A stretch of DNA of 64,000 nt from Methanomicrobium mobile BP (GTDB lineage: Archaea > Halobacteriota > Methanomicrobia > Methanomicrobiales > Methanomicrobiaceae). Below the pieces are notes generated by a model, which was not told the origin of the DNA, did not search any database, and saw nothing but the letters and a program-made list of their open reading frames with translations. Made by a program: the position numbers and the translations under genes. The stretch spans positions 124,001 through 188,000 of the forward strand of contig NZ_JOMF01000004.1 of assembly GCF_000711215.1 (NCBI RefSeq), in the 5' to 3' direction. Of this stretch, positions 8,915 through 17,328 are shown in pieces. How positions within the stretch are numbered: position 1 is the first letter of the stretch; the number at the start of each line of letters is the position of its first letter.

Positions 8915-9004
8915 TTCGGATTATAAATCACTCAGATTTTTTGTTATTTTTTTGATTTTTTGCTGTTTTCCGCGGATTCAGATTTGATATTTCAATTTTA
9001 AGAC

Positions 9005-9766
9005 TCAAAGCAGTCTCTTGAATTTTGCCGGCGCCTTCTTGTTTATCTCGACGATTGCCTTCTCATAGGGGATGGGGTCTTCGACGCCGATCTCGTTGAA
9101 CGCCTTTAAGCGATAGTAGCAGGAATCGCAGGTGCCGCATGCGTTCTCGTTGTTCCTGTAGCATGACCATGTATGTTCGTAGGGAACGCCGAGCCTCAAA
9201 CCTTTCTCGAGGATCTGCTTCTTGTTCATCCTGACAAACGGCGTCATCAGCTTTATGTGAACGGAATCGGATGTGCCGAGATCGATAACCCGCTGAAATG
9301 CCTCGATATATTCGGGGCGGCAGTCGGGGTAGCCCGCATAATCCGAGGACTGAACGCCGATGAATATCGCATCGGCATTGCGTGTCTCGGCGTAGCTCGT
9401 CGCTATCGCAAGAAGGTTGGAGTTTCTAAACGGCACATAGGTATTGGGGAGTTCGCCGGCGTTCGCCGATGACTTTGCGGATTCCGCCGCTTTGCCTTCG
9501 CCCTCGTCCTCACCGTGACTGTGAACCTTCAGATTCGTATCCGTAAGGGAGCTGCCGCCGAAGACCTTCAGATGCGTGAGGGGTATGTGCATGAACTCGA
9601 GTGCGTCCAGCGAAGCCGCGATCTTTTGTGCGCAGGCAAGTTCCTTTGCCTCGGTAAGCTGACCGTATGAGGTGTGAAGCGCCAATATGTCGTAACCCAT
9701 ATCCTTGGCAACATAGGCAAGTGTGGATGAATCCATTCCGCCCGAGATAAGGCATACTGCTTTCAT
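9005..9766 (-). CDS. queC: 7-cyano-7-deazaguanine (preQ0) synthase
   Basis: ATP-dependent conversion of 7-carboxy-7-deazaguanine to preQ0, the base later inserted into archaeal tRNA on the way to archaeosine. The PP-loop SGGMDSS sits at residues 8-14, and the zinc site appears as [15 protein letters not shown] near the C-terminus. [20 protein letters not shown] and [20 protein letters not shown] are family hallmarks. An unusual acidic, low-complexity insert ([19 protein letters not shown]) lies between strands before PNTYVPFRN. Last gene of queD-queE-queC on the minus strand; 120 bp of repeat-rich DNA separate it from queE. Confidence 0.95.
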   Translation of the reverse strand: MKAVCLISGGMDSSTLAYVAKDMGYDILALHTSYGQLTEAKELACAQKIAASLDALEFMHIPLTHLKVFGGSSLTDTNLKVHSHGEDEGEGKAAESAKSSANAGELPNTYVPFRNSNLLAIATSYAETRNADAIFIGVQSSDYAGYPDCRPEYIEAFQRVIDLGTSDSVHIKLMTPFVRMNKKQILEKGLRLGVPYEHTWSCYRNNENACGTCDSCYYRLKAFNEIGVEDPIPYEKAIVEINKKAPAKFKRLL

Positions 9767-9784
9767 TGTATAATCGTGGTAATT

Positions 9785-9890
9785 GAAAGATAAAAGATGT
9801 TTTTAAAAGGGTTTTTAAAAGGAGTTTTAAGAGTTATTATTGCGGGTTATTGCGGTTTATTGCGGGTTATTGCGGCTTGTTGCCGGTTAT
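9785..9890. repeat. short repeats between queE and queC
   Basis: Two neighbouring micro-arrays: (A)GTTTTTAAAAGG in three copies at about 9797-9830, then TTATTGCGG(G/T) in five imperfect copies at about 9837-9890. They fill the gap and end at the stop codon of queE. No hairpin or promoter is obvious. Confidence 0.7.
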
Positions 9891-10504
9891 TTCACGTCGA
9901 TAACCTTGTGAAGCTGCACCTGGAAGGTTACCGGGATACGGTTTTCAAGGATATACTCCGCAATTGCGTGGCAGTCGCTGCCCCAGACGGGGGTTATGAA
10001 GAGTCTTGCCGCCGTATCGTATGACTCGATGATACTTTGCGCATATTTAAGATCCGTCATGTCGCCGACGACGAACTTCACCATATCGCGGGGGCGGAGT
10101 TTTGCGAGTATGGAGAGGTCGCTGTGCTCCCCCGAGGAGGGGCACTTTACATCCATGCATATTGCCGCATACGGGAAGCATTCCGAGGGATCTATGGTGC
10201 CGTTGGTCTCAATCTCGACATAATATCCGTCATCGTACAGGCGCTTTAAGAGCGGCACCAGGGCTTTCAGATGAATCAGCGGCTCTCCGCCGGTGACACA
10301 GATATTGGCGCAGCCCAGCTCGGCAATCTTCCCGCAGATCTCCTCATGGCTCATATCGGTGCCGCCGTGACGTGACTCGGGGGTATCGCACCACTTGCAG
10401 TTGAGGTTGCAGCCCGCAAATCTGACAAAGACCGCCGCCGTTCCCTGAAACGCACCCTCGCCCTGAAGACTCTTAAAAATCTCAAATACCTTCATTACAG
10501 ACAA
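9887..10504 (-). CDS. queE: 7-carboxy-7-deazaguanine synthase (radical SAM)
   Basis: Radical SAM enzyme that converts 6-carboxytetrahydropterin to 7-carboxy-7-deazaguanine. In 205 residues it shows FKSLQGEGAFQGTAAVFVRF, the cluster motif CNLNCKWC (CxxxCxxC) and VTGGEPLIH, the usual signature of this short radical-SAM family. Translation starts at MSVMKVFEIF or three codons further in. It sits between queD and queC and should be cotranscribed with them. Confidence 0.95.
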   Translation of the reverse strand: MSVMKVFEIFKSLQGEGAFQGTAAVFVRFAGCNLNCKWCDTPESRHGGTDMSHEEICGKIAELGCANICVTGGEPLIHLKALVPLLKRLYDDGYYVEIETNGTIDPSECFPYAAICMDVKCPSSGEHSDLSILAKLRPRDMVKFVVGDMTDLKYAQSIIESYDTAARLFITPVWGSDCHAIAEYILENRIPVTFQVQLHKVIDVK

Positions 10505-10565
10505 TCACTTATCTCGGACAATCATTAATCTCGGACATTCATTAAGCAATCTTATCGGATAATCG
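10501..10565. repeat. tandem repeat between queD and queE
   Basis: Three imperfect copies of (T)CTCGGACAATCATTAA fill most of the 73-bp gap between queD and queE. Of the same kind as the other gene-end repeats in this window. Confidence 0.7.
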
Positions 10566-10577
10566 CAAACGGCGCTC

Positions 10578-11000
10578 TCAGTGTGCCTCGGGCGTGCCGG
10601 GCGTCCATTCGGCATAGCAGGATGTCGACTCCCAGACCCTGCACTTCGAGACATTTATTATAATACCGAGTTTTGCGCACTCCGCCTCAAGCTCTGCCGA
10701 CATCCTCTCGGCAAGATGCTCGCTTGTCGGGTCGCCCTTTGTCGTGACAACCTCCTGAAACTTCTTCAGGCAGTCCACCATCGGATCCTCCTCGTTGAGA
10801 ATAATCTGATGATCGTAGCGGTTCACGATGTTCTTAATCAGATTATAGTCCACAAGGATCTGTGAATCCTTTGCGACGGCACCGTCAACCCAGAACTCGA
10901 CGCGCCACTGGTGACCGTGAAGGCGGTAGCATTTGCCCTCGTAGTGCAGAAGCCTGTGCGCCGCCTCGAAATATGTCTCTTTATAAATCCTTACAGTCAT
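10578..11000 (-). CDS. queD: 6-carboxy-5,6,7,8-tetrahydropterin synthase
   Basis: Converts dihydroneopterin triphosphate to 6-carboxytetrahydropterin, the second step toward preQ0. With the ATG at 11000 (MTVRIYKETYFEAAHRL) the protein has 140 residues. Zinc-binding histidines are visible in EAAHRL and in RLHGHQW, and the catalytic cysteine in GKCYRLHGH. The C-terminus WESTSCYAEW is typical. The frame extends 13 codons upstream, but those codons lie in a repeated GTTGCCGCAGCAT tract and are unlikely to be coding. First gene of the preQ0 cluster. Confidence 0.93.
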   Translation of the reverse strand: MTVRIYKETYFEAAHRLLHYEGKCYRLHGHQWRVEFWVDGAVAKDSQILVDYNLIKNIVNRYDHQIILNEEDPMVDCLKKFQEVVTTKGDPTSEHLAERMSAELEAECAKLGIIINVSKCRVWESTSCYAEWTPGTPEAH

Positions 11001-11460
11001 GATTTTCCCGCAGTTGCCGCAGCATAGTTGCCGCAGCATTTGTTATATCAAATGTTTTGTTATATCAAATGATCAAATGCGCGCACGGAGATTCGCGCAC
11101 GTAAATTGATATCAGTCCTTAATTATTTGCGCTCTCATGAAGTAAATGTTTACCACGATGTAAAAACTCTTCAATTTCGGCGGCGATTTCGGGGCATGAC
11201 CGCGCGGAAAAAGTGTGCGGGCTAATATCTTTAATATGTCACAAGTTCAAATTTTAGGGAGAAGTCTGATATGTACCGACAGCGGCGGTGAGGACAGCAG
11301 GGTAGTATCTGCCTGTTTTCTTTAAATCTGCTGTAAATCAGCCTCGCTTTACATGCGATTTCATTGAATTACTCTGTAGTCGGGCATACCAATTTCGCGC
11401 GAGCAATCGCGCATCTCCAAAGAGGCAAAATGGATACATTCCATCAATTGAGGTGTTCAA
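11001..11460 (+). promoter_or_regulatory. long leader/promoter region of the rpsL operon
   Basis: No convincing gene in 460 bp. A TATA-like TCTTTAATATG lies at about 11228-11238, which would give a transcript with a leader of nearly 200 bases before rpsL. In that leader, GCGCGA at 11397-11402 and TCGCGC at 11407-11412 form a perfect stem closed by a GCAA (GNRA) loop. A possible six-residue upstream peptide (ATG at 11271, ending TGA, after AGGGAGAAG) is also present. Near 11025-11075 the queD side has duplicated GTTGCCGCAGCAT and TGTTATATCAAA words. Leader function is inferred only. Confidence 0.45.
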
Positions 11461-11889
11461 TTGGGTAACGGAAAATTCGCAGCAAGAAAATGTAAGCGCG
11501 ACTCTAAAAACAACAGATGGCGCGACGTAAACTATTCAAGAAAGGCTCTCGGCCTTGACATCAAATCCGATCTTCTGGAAGGTGCACCGCAGGGCAGAGG
11601 AATCGTTCTTGAAAAGATAGGTGTAGAAGCAAAGCAGCCGAACTCGGCAATTCGTAAGTGTGTCCGTGTTCAGTTAATCAAGAACGGCCGTCAGGTCAGC
11701 GCGTTCGCGGTCGGCGACGGTGCAATCAACTTCATCGATGAGCACGACGAGGTCACAATCGAAGGTATCGGCGGTCGTCTCGGTCGTTCGAAGGGAGATA
11801 TTCCCGGAGTCCGTTATCAGGTCACTGCCGTTAACGGCGTCTGTCTTCGTGAAATGGTTCTCGGCAGAAAGGAGAAACCGCGCAGGTAA
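11461..11889 (+). CDS. rpsL: 30S ribosomal protein uS12
   Basis: Decoding-centre ribosomal protein. The 142 residues include [16 protein letters not shown], the loop [19 protein letters not shown] and the C-terminal [10 protein letters not shown] and KEKPRR. The start is TTG at 11461, chosen because GAGGTG lies five bases upstream and because the archaeal protein begins with a (M)GxGxFAARK pattern; no ATG fits. It heads rpsL-rpsG-fusA, the archaeal version of the str operon. Confidence 0.97.
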   Translation: MGNGKFAARKCKRDSKNNRWRDVNYSRKALGLDIKSDLLEGAPQGRGIVLEKIGVEAKQPNSAIRKCVRVQLIKNGRQVSAFAVGDGAINFIDEHDEVTIEGIGGRLGRSKGDIPGVRYQVTAVNGVCLREMVLGRKEKPRR

Positions 11890-11894
11890 TTATC

Positions 11895-12500
11895 ATGGCA
11901 GATGAAGCAAGCACACAGGCACAGACCGGCATTGAGACAAAGAGCCTTCTTTTCAACAAGTGGGATATCTCCGAGGTCAAGGTCAATGACCCGGGTCTGG
12001 TACGCTACGTAAGCGTAAACTCTCTCATTGTTCCGCACTGCTGCGGCAGAAAGCAGAAACAGCAGTTCTCAAAGTCCGAGATGCTCATCGTCGAGCGTCT
12101 GATCAACAGACTCATGCAGACCGAGCACAACACGGGAAAGAAAGAACTCACAACCCGTATCGTCGAGGAAGCCTTCGATATCGTCAACAAGAAGACCAAG
12201 AGAAACCCTGTTGAGATTCTTATCGAGGCAATCGCGAACGCGGGTCCGCGCGAAGAGACCGTCCGTTTAAAGTACGGCGGTATCAACGTCCCCAAGTCGG
12301 TCGATACGGCACCTCAGCGCCGCATTGATACCGCGCTTTACTTCCTTGCAAAAGCAGTTCAGCAGGGAAGCCACAAAAAGAAGCGTGCGGCTTCCGCAGT
12401 CCTTGCGGAAGAGCTTATCCTCGCAGCCGCCGGTGACACCCGCAGCTTCTCGGTAGCAAAGAAAGAAGAACGTGAACGTGTAGCTAAATCGGCACGTTAA
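11895..12500 (+). CDS. rpsG: 30S ribosomal protein uS7
   Basis: Primary binder of the 3' domain of 16S rRNA. The frame has 201 residues, archaeal length, and shows [54 protein letters not shown] and the C-terminal [19 protein letters not shown]. It starts five bases after rpsL and 42 bp before aEF2. Confidence 0.97.
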   Translation: MADEASTQAQTGIETKSLLFNKWDISEVKVNDPGLVRYVSVNSLIVPHCCGRKQKQQFSKSEMLIVERLINRLMQTEHNTGKKELTTRIVEEAFDIVNKKTKRNPVEILIEAIANAGPREETVRLKYGGINVPKSVDTAPQRRIDTALYFLAKAVQQGSHKKKRAASAVLAEELILAAAGDTRSFSVAKKEERERVAKSAR

Positions 12501-12542
12501 ACCTGATTTAACTTATAAAATACTTTTTTTTGGTGTATCTAC

Positions 12543-14738
12543 ATGACCAGACGAAAGAAAATGGTGGAAAGGGTTACGGAACTGATGGATCAGCCGAAGA
12601 TGATCCGTAACATCGGTATCGTAGCTCACATTGATCACGGAAAGACCACACTCTCTGATAACCTTCTTGCAGGCGCGGGAATGATCAGCGAGGAGATTGC
12701 AGGTAAAGCCTGTTGGATGGACTCGGATGAGGAAGAGCAGGCACGCGGTATCACTATCGATGCTTCGAACGTCTCGATGGTTCACGAGTATGACGGCAAA
12801 GAGTATCTCATCAACATGATTGATACTCCGGGTCACGTGGACTTCGGCGGCGATGTTACGCGTGCAATGCGTGCCGTAGACGGAGCTGTTGTTCTCGTCG
12901 ATGCCGTAGAGGGAACGATGCCTCAGACCGAGACCGTTCTTCGCCAGGCACTCAAAGAGGGTGTCAAGCCCGTTCTGTTCGTCAACAAAGTCGACCGTTT
13001 AATCAACGAACTTAAAGTCGACGAGATGACGATGCAGATCCGCCTCGGAAAAGTCATTGATAAGGTTAACAAACTCATCAAGGGCATGAACGAGGAGGCA
13101 TACAACAACGGCTGGAAGCTCGATGCGGCACAGGGAACCGTCGCATTCGGTTCCGCTCTCTACAACTGGGCAGTTTCGGTCCCGTACATGAAGAAGAGCG
13201 GCGTTTCGTTCAAGGATGTCTACGAGAAGTGTACCGCCGGCGACATGAAGTGGCTCGCAAAGAACAGTCCGCTCTGCTCGGTTGTTCTCGATATGGTAGT
13301 CAACCACCTGCCCAACCCGCTCGAGTCGCAGGAACGCCGTGTCAACATTATCTGGCAGCACGGCGACAAGTCGACCCCCGAGGGTCAGGCAATGTACAAG
13401 TGCGACCCCAACGGTCCGGCATCTTTGATGGTTACCGATATCTCCTTCGATCAGCATGCGGGTGAGGTAGCAACAGGACGTCTCTTCTCGGGTACGCTCA
13501 GACGCGGTACCGAGCTTTACGTAATGGGTACCGCAAAGAAGATCAACCGCCTTACCCAGGTAGGTGTCTTCATGGGTGCGGAGAGAATCGAGGTGGAGGC
13601 AATCCCCGCGGGCAACATCGTTGCCGTCACGGGTCTTAAGGACGCAATCGTCGGTTCAACCGCATCGACCCTTATGGAGATGACTCCGTTCGAGTCCTTA
13701 AAGCACTACTCCGAGCCGGTCATGACCGTAGCCGTCGAGGCTAAGAACATGAAGGATCTGCCCAAGCTGATTACGGTTCTCCGTCAGGTCGCAAAAGAGG
13801 ATCCGACCGTTCAGGTTACGATCAACGAGGAGACCGGCGAGCACCTTATCTCCGGTATGGGTGAACTTCACCTTGAGGTTATCACGGGACGTATCGCACG
13901 TGACAAGAATGTCGAGATTGTCACTTCACCGCCGATTGTCGTTTACCGCGAGACCATCACCGGCAAGGCAGGTCCCGTCGAGGGTAAGTCACCGAACCGC
14001 CACAACAGATTCTACATCGAGCTTGAGCCGATGCCGGCAAACCTCGTCAAGGCTATCAAGGACGGAGAAGTTTCCATGGATATGCCCGCACTCGAGCGCC
14101 GCGACAAGTTAATCGAGCTGGGTATCGATAAGGAACAGGCAAAGAACCTTGTCGCCATCGAGGGTACAAACACATTCTTCGATATGACAAAGGGTATTCA
14201 GTACCTCAACGAGACCATGGAACTTATCTTCGACGGCTGGAGAGAGGCTCTTGCAGGCGGTCCGCTTGCGGATGAGCAGATCCAGAATGTCATGATTAAG
14301 CTCGTCGATGTTAAGCTCCACGAGGATGCAATCCACCGCGGTCCGGCACAGGTTATTCCTGCGGTCAGGTCTGCCGTCAAGGCGGGTGTCCTCATGGCGG
14401 GCGACACACTCCTCGAGCCGATGCAGTTCCTCCAGATCACGGTTCCGCAGGAACACATGGGAAGCGCAACCGGTATGATCCAGGGACGCCGCGGTCAGGT
14501 CTCGGATATGACCTCCGAGGGTGACACGATTACCGTTATCGGTAAGGCACCTGTCGCTCAGCTCTTCGGTTTCGCCGGCGATGTCCGCTCGGCTACCGAG
14601 GGTCGTGCAATGTGGTCTACCGAGTTCGCAGGTTTCGATGTTGTTCCGGCAGGTATCCTGAAGGACGTCGTCAAGGAGATCAGGAAGCGCAAGGGACTTA
14701 AGGAACAGATTCCGACACCCGAGGATTATCTCGTATAA
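12543..14738 (+). CDS. fusA: translation elongation factor aEF-2
   Basis: GTPase that moves tRNAs and mRNA through the ribosome. The 731-residue protein carries the P-loop AHIDHGKTT near residue 28, the switch [20 protein letters not shown], and NKVDR. The C-terminal domain has [13 protein letters not shown], where the histidine is normally modified to diphthamide, and ends TPEDYLV, the usual archaeal tail. Cotranscribed with rpsL and rpsG. An ATG eight codons downstream (MVERVTEL) is possible, but the annotated start gives the usual MxRRKKMVE N-terminus. Confidence 0.98.
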   Translation: MTRRKKMVERVTELMDQPKMIRNIGIVAHIDHGKTTLSDNLLAGAGMISEEIAGKACWMDSDEEEQARGITIDASNVSMVHEYDGKEYLINMIDTPGHVDFGGDVTRAMRAVDGAVVLVDAVEGTMPQTETVLRQALKEGVKPVLFVNKVDRLINELKVDEMTMQIRLGKVIDKVNKLIKGMNEEAYNNGWKLDAAQGTVAFGSALYNWAVSVPYMKKSGVSFKDVYEKCTAGDMKWLAKNSPLCSVVLDMVVNHLPNPLESQERRVNIIWQHGDKSTPEGQAMYKCDPNGPASLMVTDISFDQHAGEVATGRLFSGTLRRGTELYVMGTAKKINRLTQVGVFMGAERIEVEAIPAGNIVAVTGLKDAIVGSTASTLMEMTPFESLKHYSEPVMTVAVEAKNMKDLPKLITVLRQVAKEDPTVQVTINEETGEHLISGMGELHLEVITGRIARDKNVEIVTSPPIVVYRETITGKAGPVEGKSPNRHNRFYIELEPMPANLVKAIKDGEVSMDMPALERRDKLIELGIDKEQAKNLVAIEGTNTFFDMTKGIQYLNETMELIFDGWREALAGGPLADEQIQNVMIKLVDVKLHEDAIHRGPAQVIPAVRSAVKAGVLMAGDTLLEPMQFLQITVPQEHMGSATGMIQGRRGQVSDMTSEGDTITVIGKAPVAQLFGFAGDVRSATEGRAMWSTEFAGFDVVPAGILKDVVKEIRKRKGLKEQIPTPEDYLV

Positions 14739-14853
14739 TCCCCAATACAAACACAAATCGGATACTTTCAATACGCGGGTATCGGGGACGGATACAATAA
14801 CAGATACTGCGTCCCCGTTTACCCGAATATCATACAATATCACATCATTTCTC

Positions 14854-14876
14854 AACCGTTGCTTTATGCAACGGTT
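14854..14876 (+). terminator. stem-loop downstream of aEF-2
   Basis: Perfect 9-bp stem: AACCGTTGC and GCAACGGTT around TTTAT, followed by pyrimidine-rich CTTCTTTCC. It lies 115 bp after the aEF-2 stop and may end the ribosomal transcript. Archaeal termination usually needs only T-runs, so this is a moderate call. Confidence 0.45.
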
Positions 14877-14973
14877 GCCTTCTTTCCATACGAAAACCTC
14901 GGATTGAGTGGGTTTTTACCGATTCGAAATAATTGACTGCCCGAATTGTTTGACGATGTCATATTGCCATTAG

Positions 14974-15098
14974 GTTTTTATACATATTTATTCAATCATT
15001 AATCGGTACACCTCCTAAGTGGTAGTCGGAGTCCTTTTTAGGGACGGCGTCAGTACCGCGCCCGCGTCCGATATACTCGAGGTAATCGGAGGAATAAT
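14974..15098 (+). promoter_or_regulatory. promoter and structured leader, candidate translational riboswitch
   Basis: A TATA-like tract (TTTTTATACATATTTA, 14975-14990) predicts a start at about 15004-15010. The leader can fold into an outer stem CGGTAC (15004-15009) with GTACCG (15053-15058). This encloses CTCC/GGAG and GTCC/GGAC hairpins. A second stem, TCCGAT (15067-15072) with ATCGGA (15085-15090), is extended inward by TAC/GTA past one bulged A. Its right arm covers the first bases of the Shine-Dalgarno GGAGG (15088-15092), six bases ahead of the GTG start. That is the layout of an aptamer plus an expression platform that hides the ribosome site. I do not recognise a known riboswitch class. 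Confidence 0.5.
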
Positions 15099-16427
15099 GT
15101 GAAAACATTTTTCAACGTACCTTCAGCCGAAGGTATCAAAGAAATTATGAAGAGCGAACGCTTTAGCAAAGCGGAATATCTGCTTCTGTTGTCGTTGATA
15201 GCATTCACGTTCATACCGAGCATCAATCAGCTGATTGTCGACAGGTTCATCACCGACATCGGCGGAAATGTCCTGGAGATTGCGGGACAGATCGAATGGT
15301 TTGATCTCTTTAACGAAACGATTCTGGCATTTCTGACCGTTCCTTTGTATTTCGTGTTCAACAGGGCAAAGGATGACGAGGAGTTCTCCAGCAGGATTAA
15401 CACGACATTTGTCATAGGGTTTGTCCTGTATACGCTGATCTCGATTGCCATATACTTCTACGCGGGTACTCTGACCGCATACATGAATGCTCCGGCAGAG
15501 AGCGTTAATTACCTGTGTCTGGAGACAATCGGGTTCGTAATAGGATTCATCAGTTCATATCTGTTCGTAGTTTTCGTTGTCAGAGGAAAGAAGGAAATTT
15601 TCGTCTCGCTTCTGATCGTGAAAGTAGCCATGCTGTCGATAGGGAATGCGATCCTCATTCCGGAATACGGCGTCATAGGTGTGGCAATGACCAACATATC
15701 GGTAAATCTGATGATCTCGATTATTTCGATACTGTTGCTTTACAGGGAGAAACTTCTCAGAAGATGGGGCGGAATCAATAAGCCTGCGATTGCCGATTGG
15801 GTTAAGACGGGATTATTCTCCGGAGGTACGGTCTTCGTCGCCAATCTGATCTATGTACTCATAGTGATGAAGATGGTCAACGAGGTCTCGCAGATGAGCA
15901 ATTACTGGCTTGCCAATAACTTCATCTGGGGGTGGCTGATCATACCGATAGCGGCAATAGGAGAGATGATGAAGAGGGAATACTACAACGGATACAGAAG
16001 GATATGGAACTATCTTGCCCTGACTACATTGGTTTTGGTTATCTGGCTCATATCCGTTCCGCTTTGGGATTTCATGTTCCGTGAGATCATTCAATGCGAA
16101 GATCCGTCGGCGATTACCGGGATACTCTATATGAGCGTTCCGTTTTATGTATTCTACGCATATTCCGTGATTATTCAGGCAGTGCTGATCTCGGTCGGAA
16201 AAACGAGATACATCTTCTACGAATGCCTGTTTGTCAACTTTGTCTATTACGGCATAGTATACGGTCTGTATCTTGCGGGTGTGTTTGAAGCCTCACTTGA
16301 GTTCATCATACTGATGTTCGGAGTCGGTTTGGCTGTATGTCTTGTGATAGATTCGGCATTCTATCTCTATTCGATGAAAGACATACCGAAAGAATATCTC
16401 ACCGAAGATGCGGCATTGACCAATTAG
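15099..16427 (+). CDS. MATE-like multidrug/oligosaccharide-flippase family transporter
   Basis: A 442-residue integral membrane protein with about twelve hydrophobic segments from residue 27 on, arranged in two similar halves as in the MATE/MOP exporter superfamily. Supporting features are the N-terminal YLLLLSLIAFTFIPSINQLI, the central GVIGVAMTNISVNLMIS and a second half starting near WVKTGLFSGGTVF. Substrate unknown; drug or metabolite efflux driven by an ion gradient is the family rule. GTG start, with GGAGG six bases upstream. It stands alone, preceded by a structured leader that can mask its ribosome site, so expression is probably ligand- or condition-controlled. Confidence 0.75.
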   Translation: MKTFFNVPSAEGIKEIMKSERFSKAEYLLLLSLIAFTFIPSINQLIVDRFITDIGGNVLEIAGQIEWFDLFNETILAFLTVPLYFVFNRAKDDEEFSSRINTTFVIGFVLYTLISIAIYFYAGTLTAYMNAPAESVNYLCLETIGFVIGFISSYLFVVFVVRGKKEIFVSLLIVKVAMLSIGNAILIPEYGVIGVAMTNISVNLMISIISILLLYREKLLRRWGGINKPAIADWVKTGLFSGGTVFVANLIYVLIVMKMVNEVSQMSNYWLANNFIWGWLIIPIAAIGEMMKREYYNGYRRIWNYLALTTLVLVIWLISVPLWDFMFREIIQCEDPSAITGILYMSVPFYVFYAYSVIIQAVLISVGKTRYIFYECLFVNFVYYGIVYGLYLAGVFEASLEFIILMFGVGLAVCLVIDSAFYLYSMKDIPKEYLTEDAALTN

Positions 16428-16457
16428 AGGTCTTATTACCTCTTCTTTTTCTGCCAA

Positions 16458-16560
16458 TCAAATATTCCGTTTTTTTATGAAAGCCTGCGGGTGATCGCAG
16501 ACGGGGCAGGTATCGGGCGCTTCCCTGCCGATACCGATATCTCCGCAGTTTGCGGCTGTG
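16458..16560 (-). pseudogene. decayed duplicate of the rubrerythrin C-terminus
   Basis: On the minus strand one frame reads (A)NCGDIGIGREAPDTCPVCDH and continues PQAF, then a stop at 16458. This matches the rubredoxin-like end of the neighbouring rubrerythrin ([20 protein letters not shown], then PQAY), and the DNA is also similar base by base. The first cysteine of the metal site has become Ala, no start codon or upstream helical domain is present, and similarity fades at about 16560. It is a remnant of a tandem duplication. Confidence 0.85.
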
Positions 16561-16592
16561 CTCCGTGACCCCACGTACTTCTTCATTTTGAA

Positions 16593-16613
16593 CTGTTGCA
16601 AAATTTGCAACAG
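16593..16613. repeat. perfect inverted repeat downstream of rubrerythrin
   Basis: CTGTTGCAAA and TTTGCAACAG around a single A: a 10-bp-arm palindrome between the rubrerythrin fragment and the intact gene. It may be a terminator stem for the intact gene or a protein site. Confidence 0.5.
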
Positions 16614-16699
16614 TTGCCCCAGCCTGTATTACATGATAAAAATCCCCAAATCAATGGATAATTGCCGAAAAAAAAGGTGTTGCAATAAATTGGGTAAGT

Positions 16700-17242
16700 T
16701 CAGTAGTTGTCTGCCTTAATCTCAAAGTATGCCTGCGGGTGATCGCAGACGGGGCAGGTCTTGGGTGCTTCCTTGCCGATACTGATGTGTCCGCAGTTTG
16801 CGCATTTCCAGACCTTAACTTCGGGGCGCGAGAATACAATCTCTTTCTTGACGTTTTCAAGAAGTTTGCGGTAGCGCTCCTCGTGCTCCTTCTCAATCTT
16901 TCCTACAGCCTCAAAGAGTGCCGCGATGTCGTTGAAACCTTCCTCGCGTGCTTCTTTTGCAAACTTTGCATACATATCGGTCCACTCGAAGTTTTCTCCC
17001 TCGGCGGCGGCAAGAAGGTTCTCTATTGTGGAGGGTACGTTGCCGTCATGGAGGAGTTTGAACCAGATCTTTGCATGCTCTTTTTCGTTGCCCGCAGTCT
17101 CCTCGAATATTGCGGCTATCTGATTGTAGCCCTCTTTCTTTGCCTTTGACGCAAAGTATGTGTATTTGTTTCTTGCCTGAGATTCGCCTGCGAATGCGGT
17201 CTGCAAATTAGCTTCCGTCTTTGTTCCTTTAAGATTTGCCAT
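16700..17242 (-). CDS. rbr: rubrerythrin
   Basis: Non-heme diiron peroxidase that protects anaerobes from hydrogen peroxide. The 180-residue protein has an N-terminal ferritin-like four-helix domain with metal ligands in [29 protein letters not shown] and [10 protein letters not shown]. The C-terminal rubredoxin-like domain has C..C spacing CANCG and [11 protein letters not shown]. The start [13 protein letters not shown] is standard. Just downstream lies a decayed copy of its last 30 codons. Confidence 0.96.
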   Translation of the reverse strand: MANLKGTKTEANLQTAFAGESQARNKYTYFASKAKKEGYNQIAAIFEETAGNEKEHAKIWFKLLHDGNVPSTIENLLAAAEGENFEWTDMYAKFAKEAREEGFNDIAALFEAVGKIEKEHEERYRKLLENVKKEIVFSRPEVKVWKCANCGHISIGKEAPKTCPVCDHPQAYFEIKADNY

Positions 17243-17328
17243 AACTAATCCTCACTTGAGTTAATTTGTTTAACATCAAGTTGTTAGTACTTTTCACTAA
17301 TATTACTTTGCGTATATACAACGGCGGT

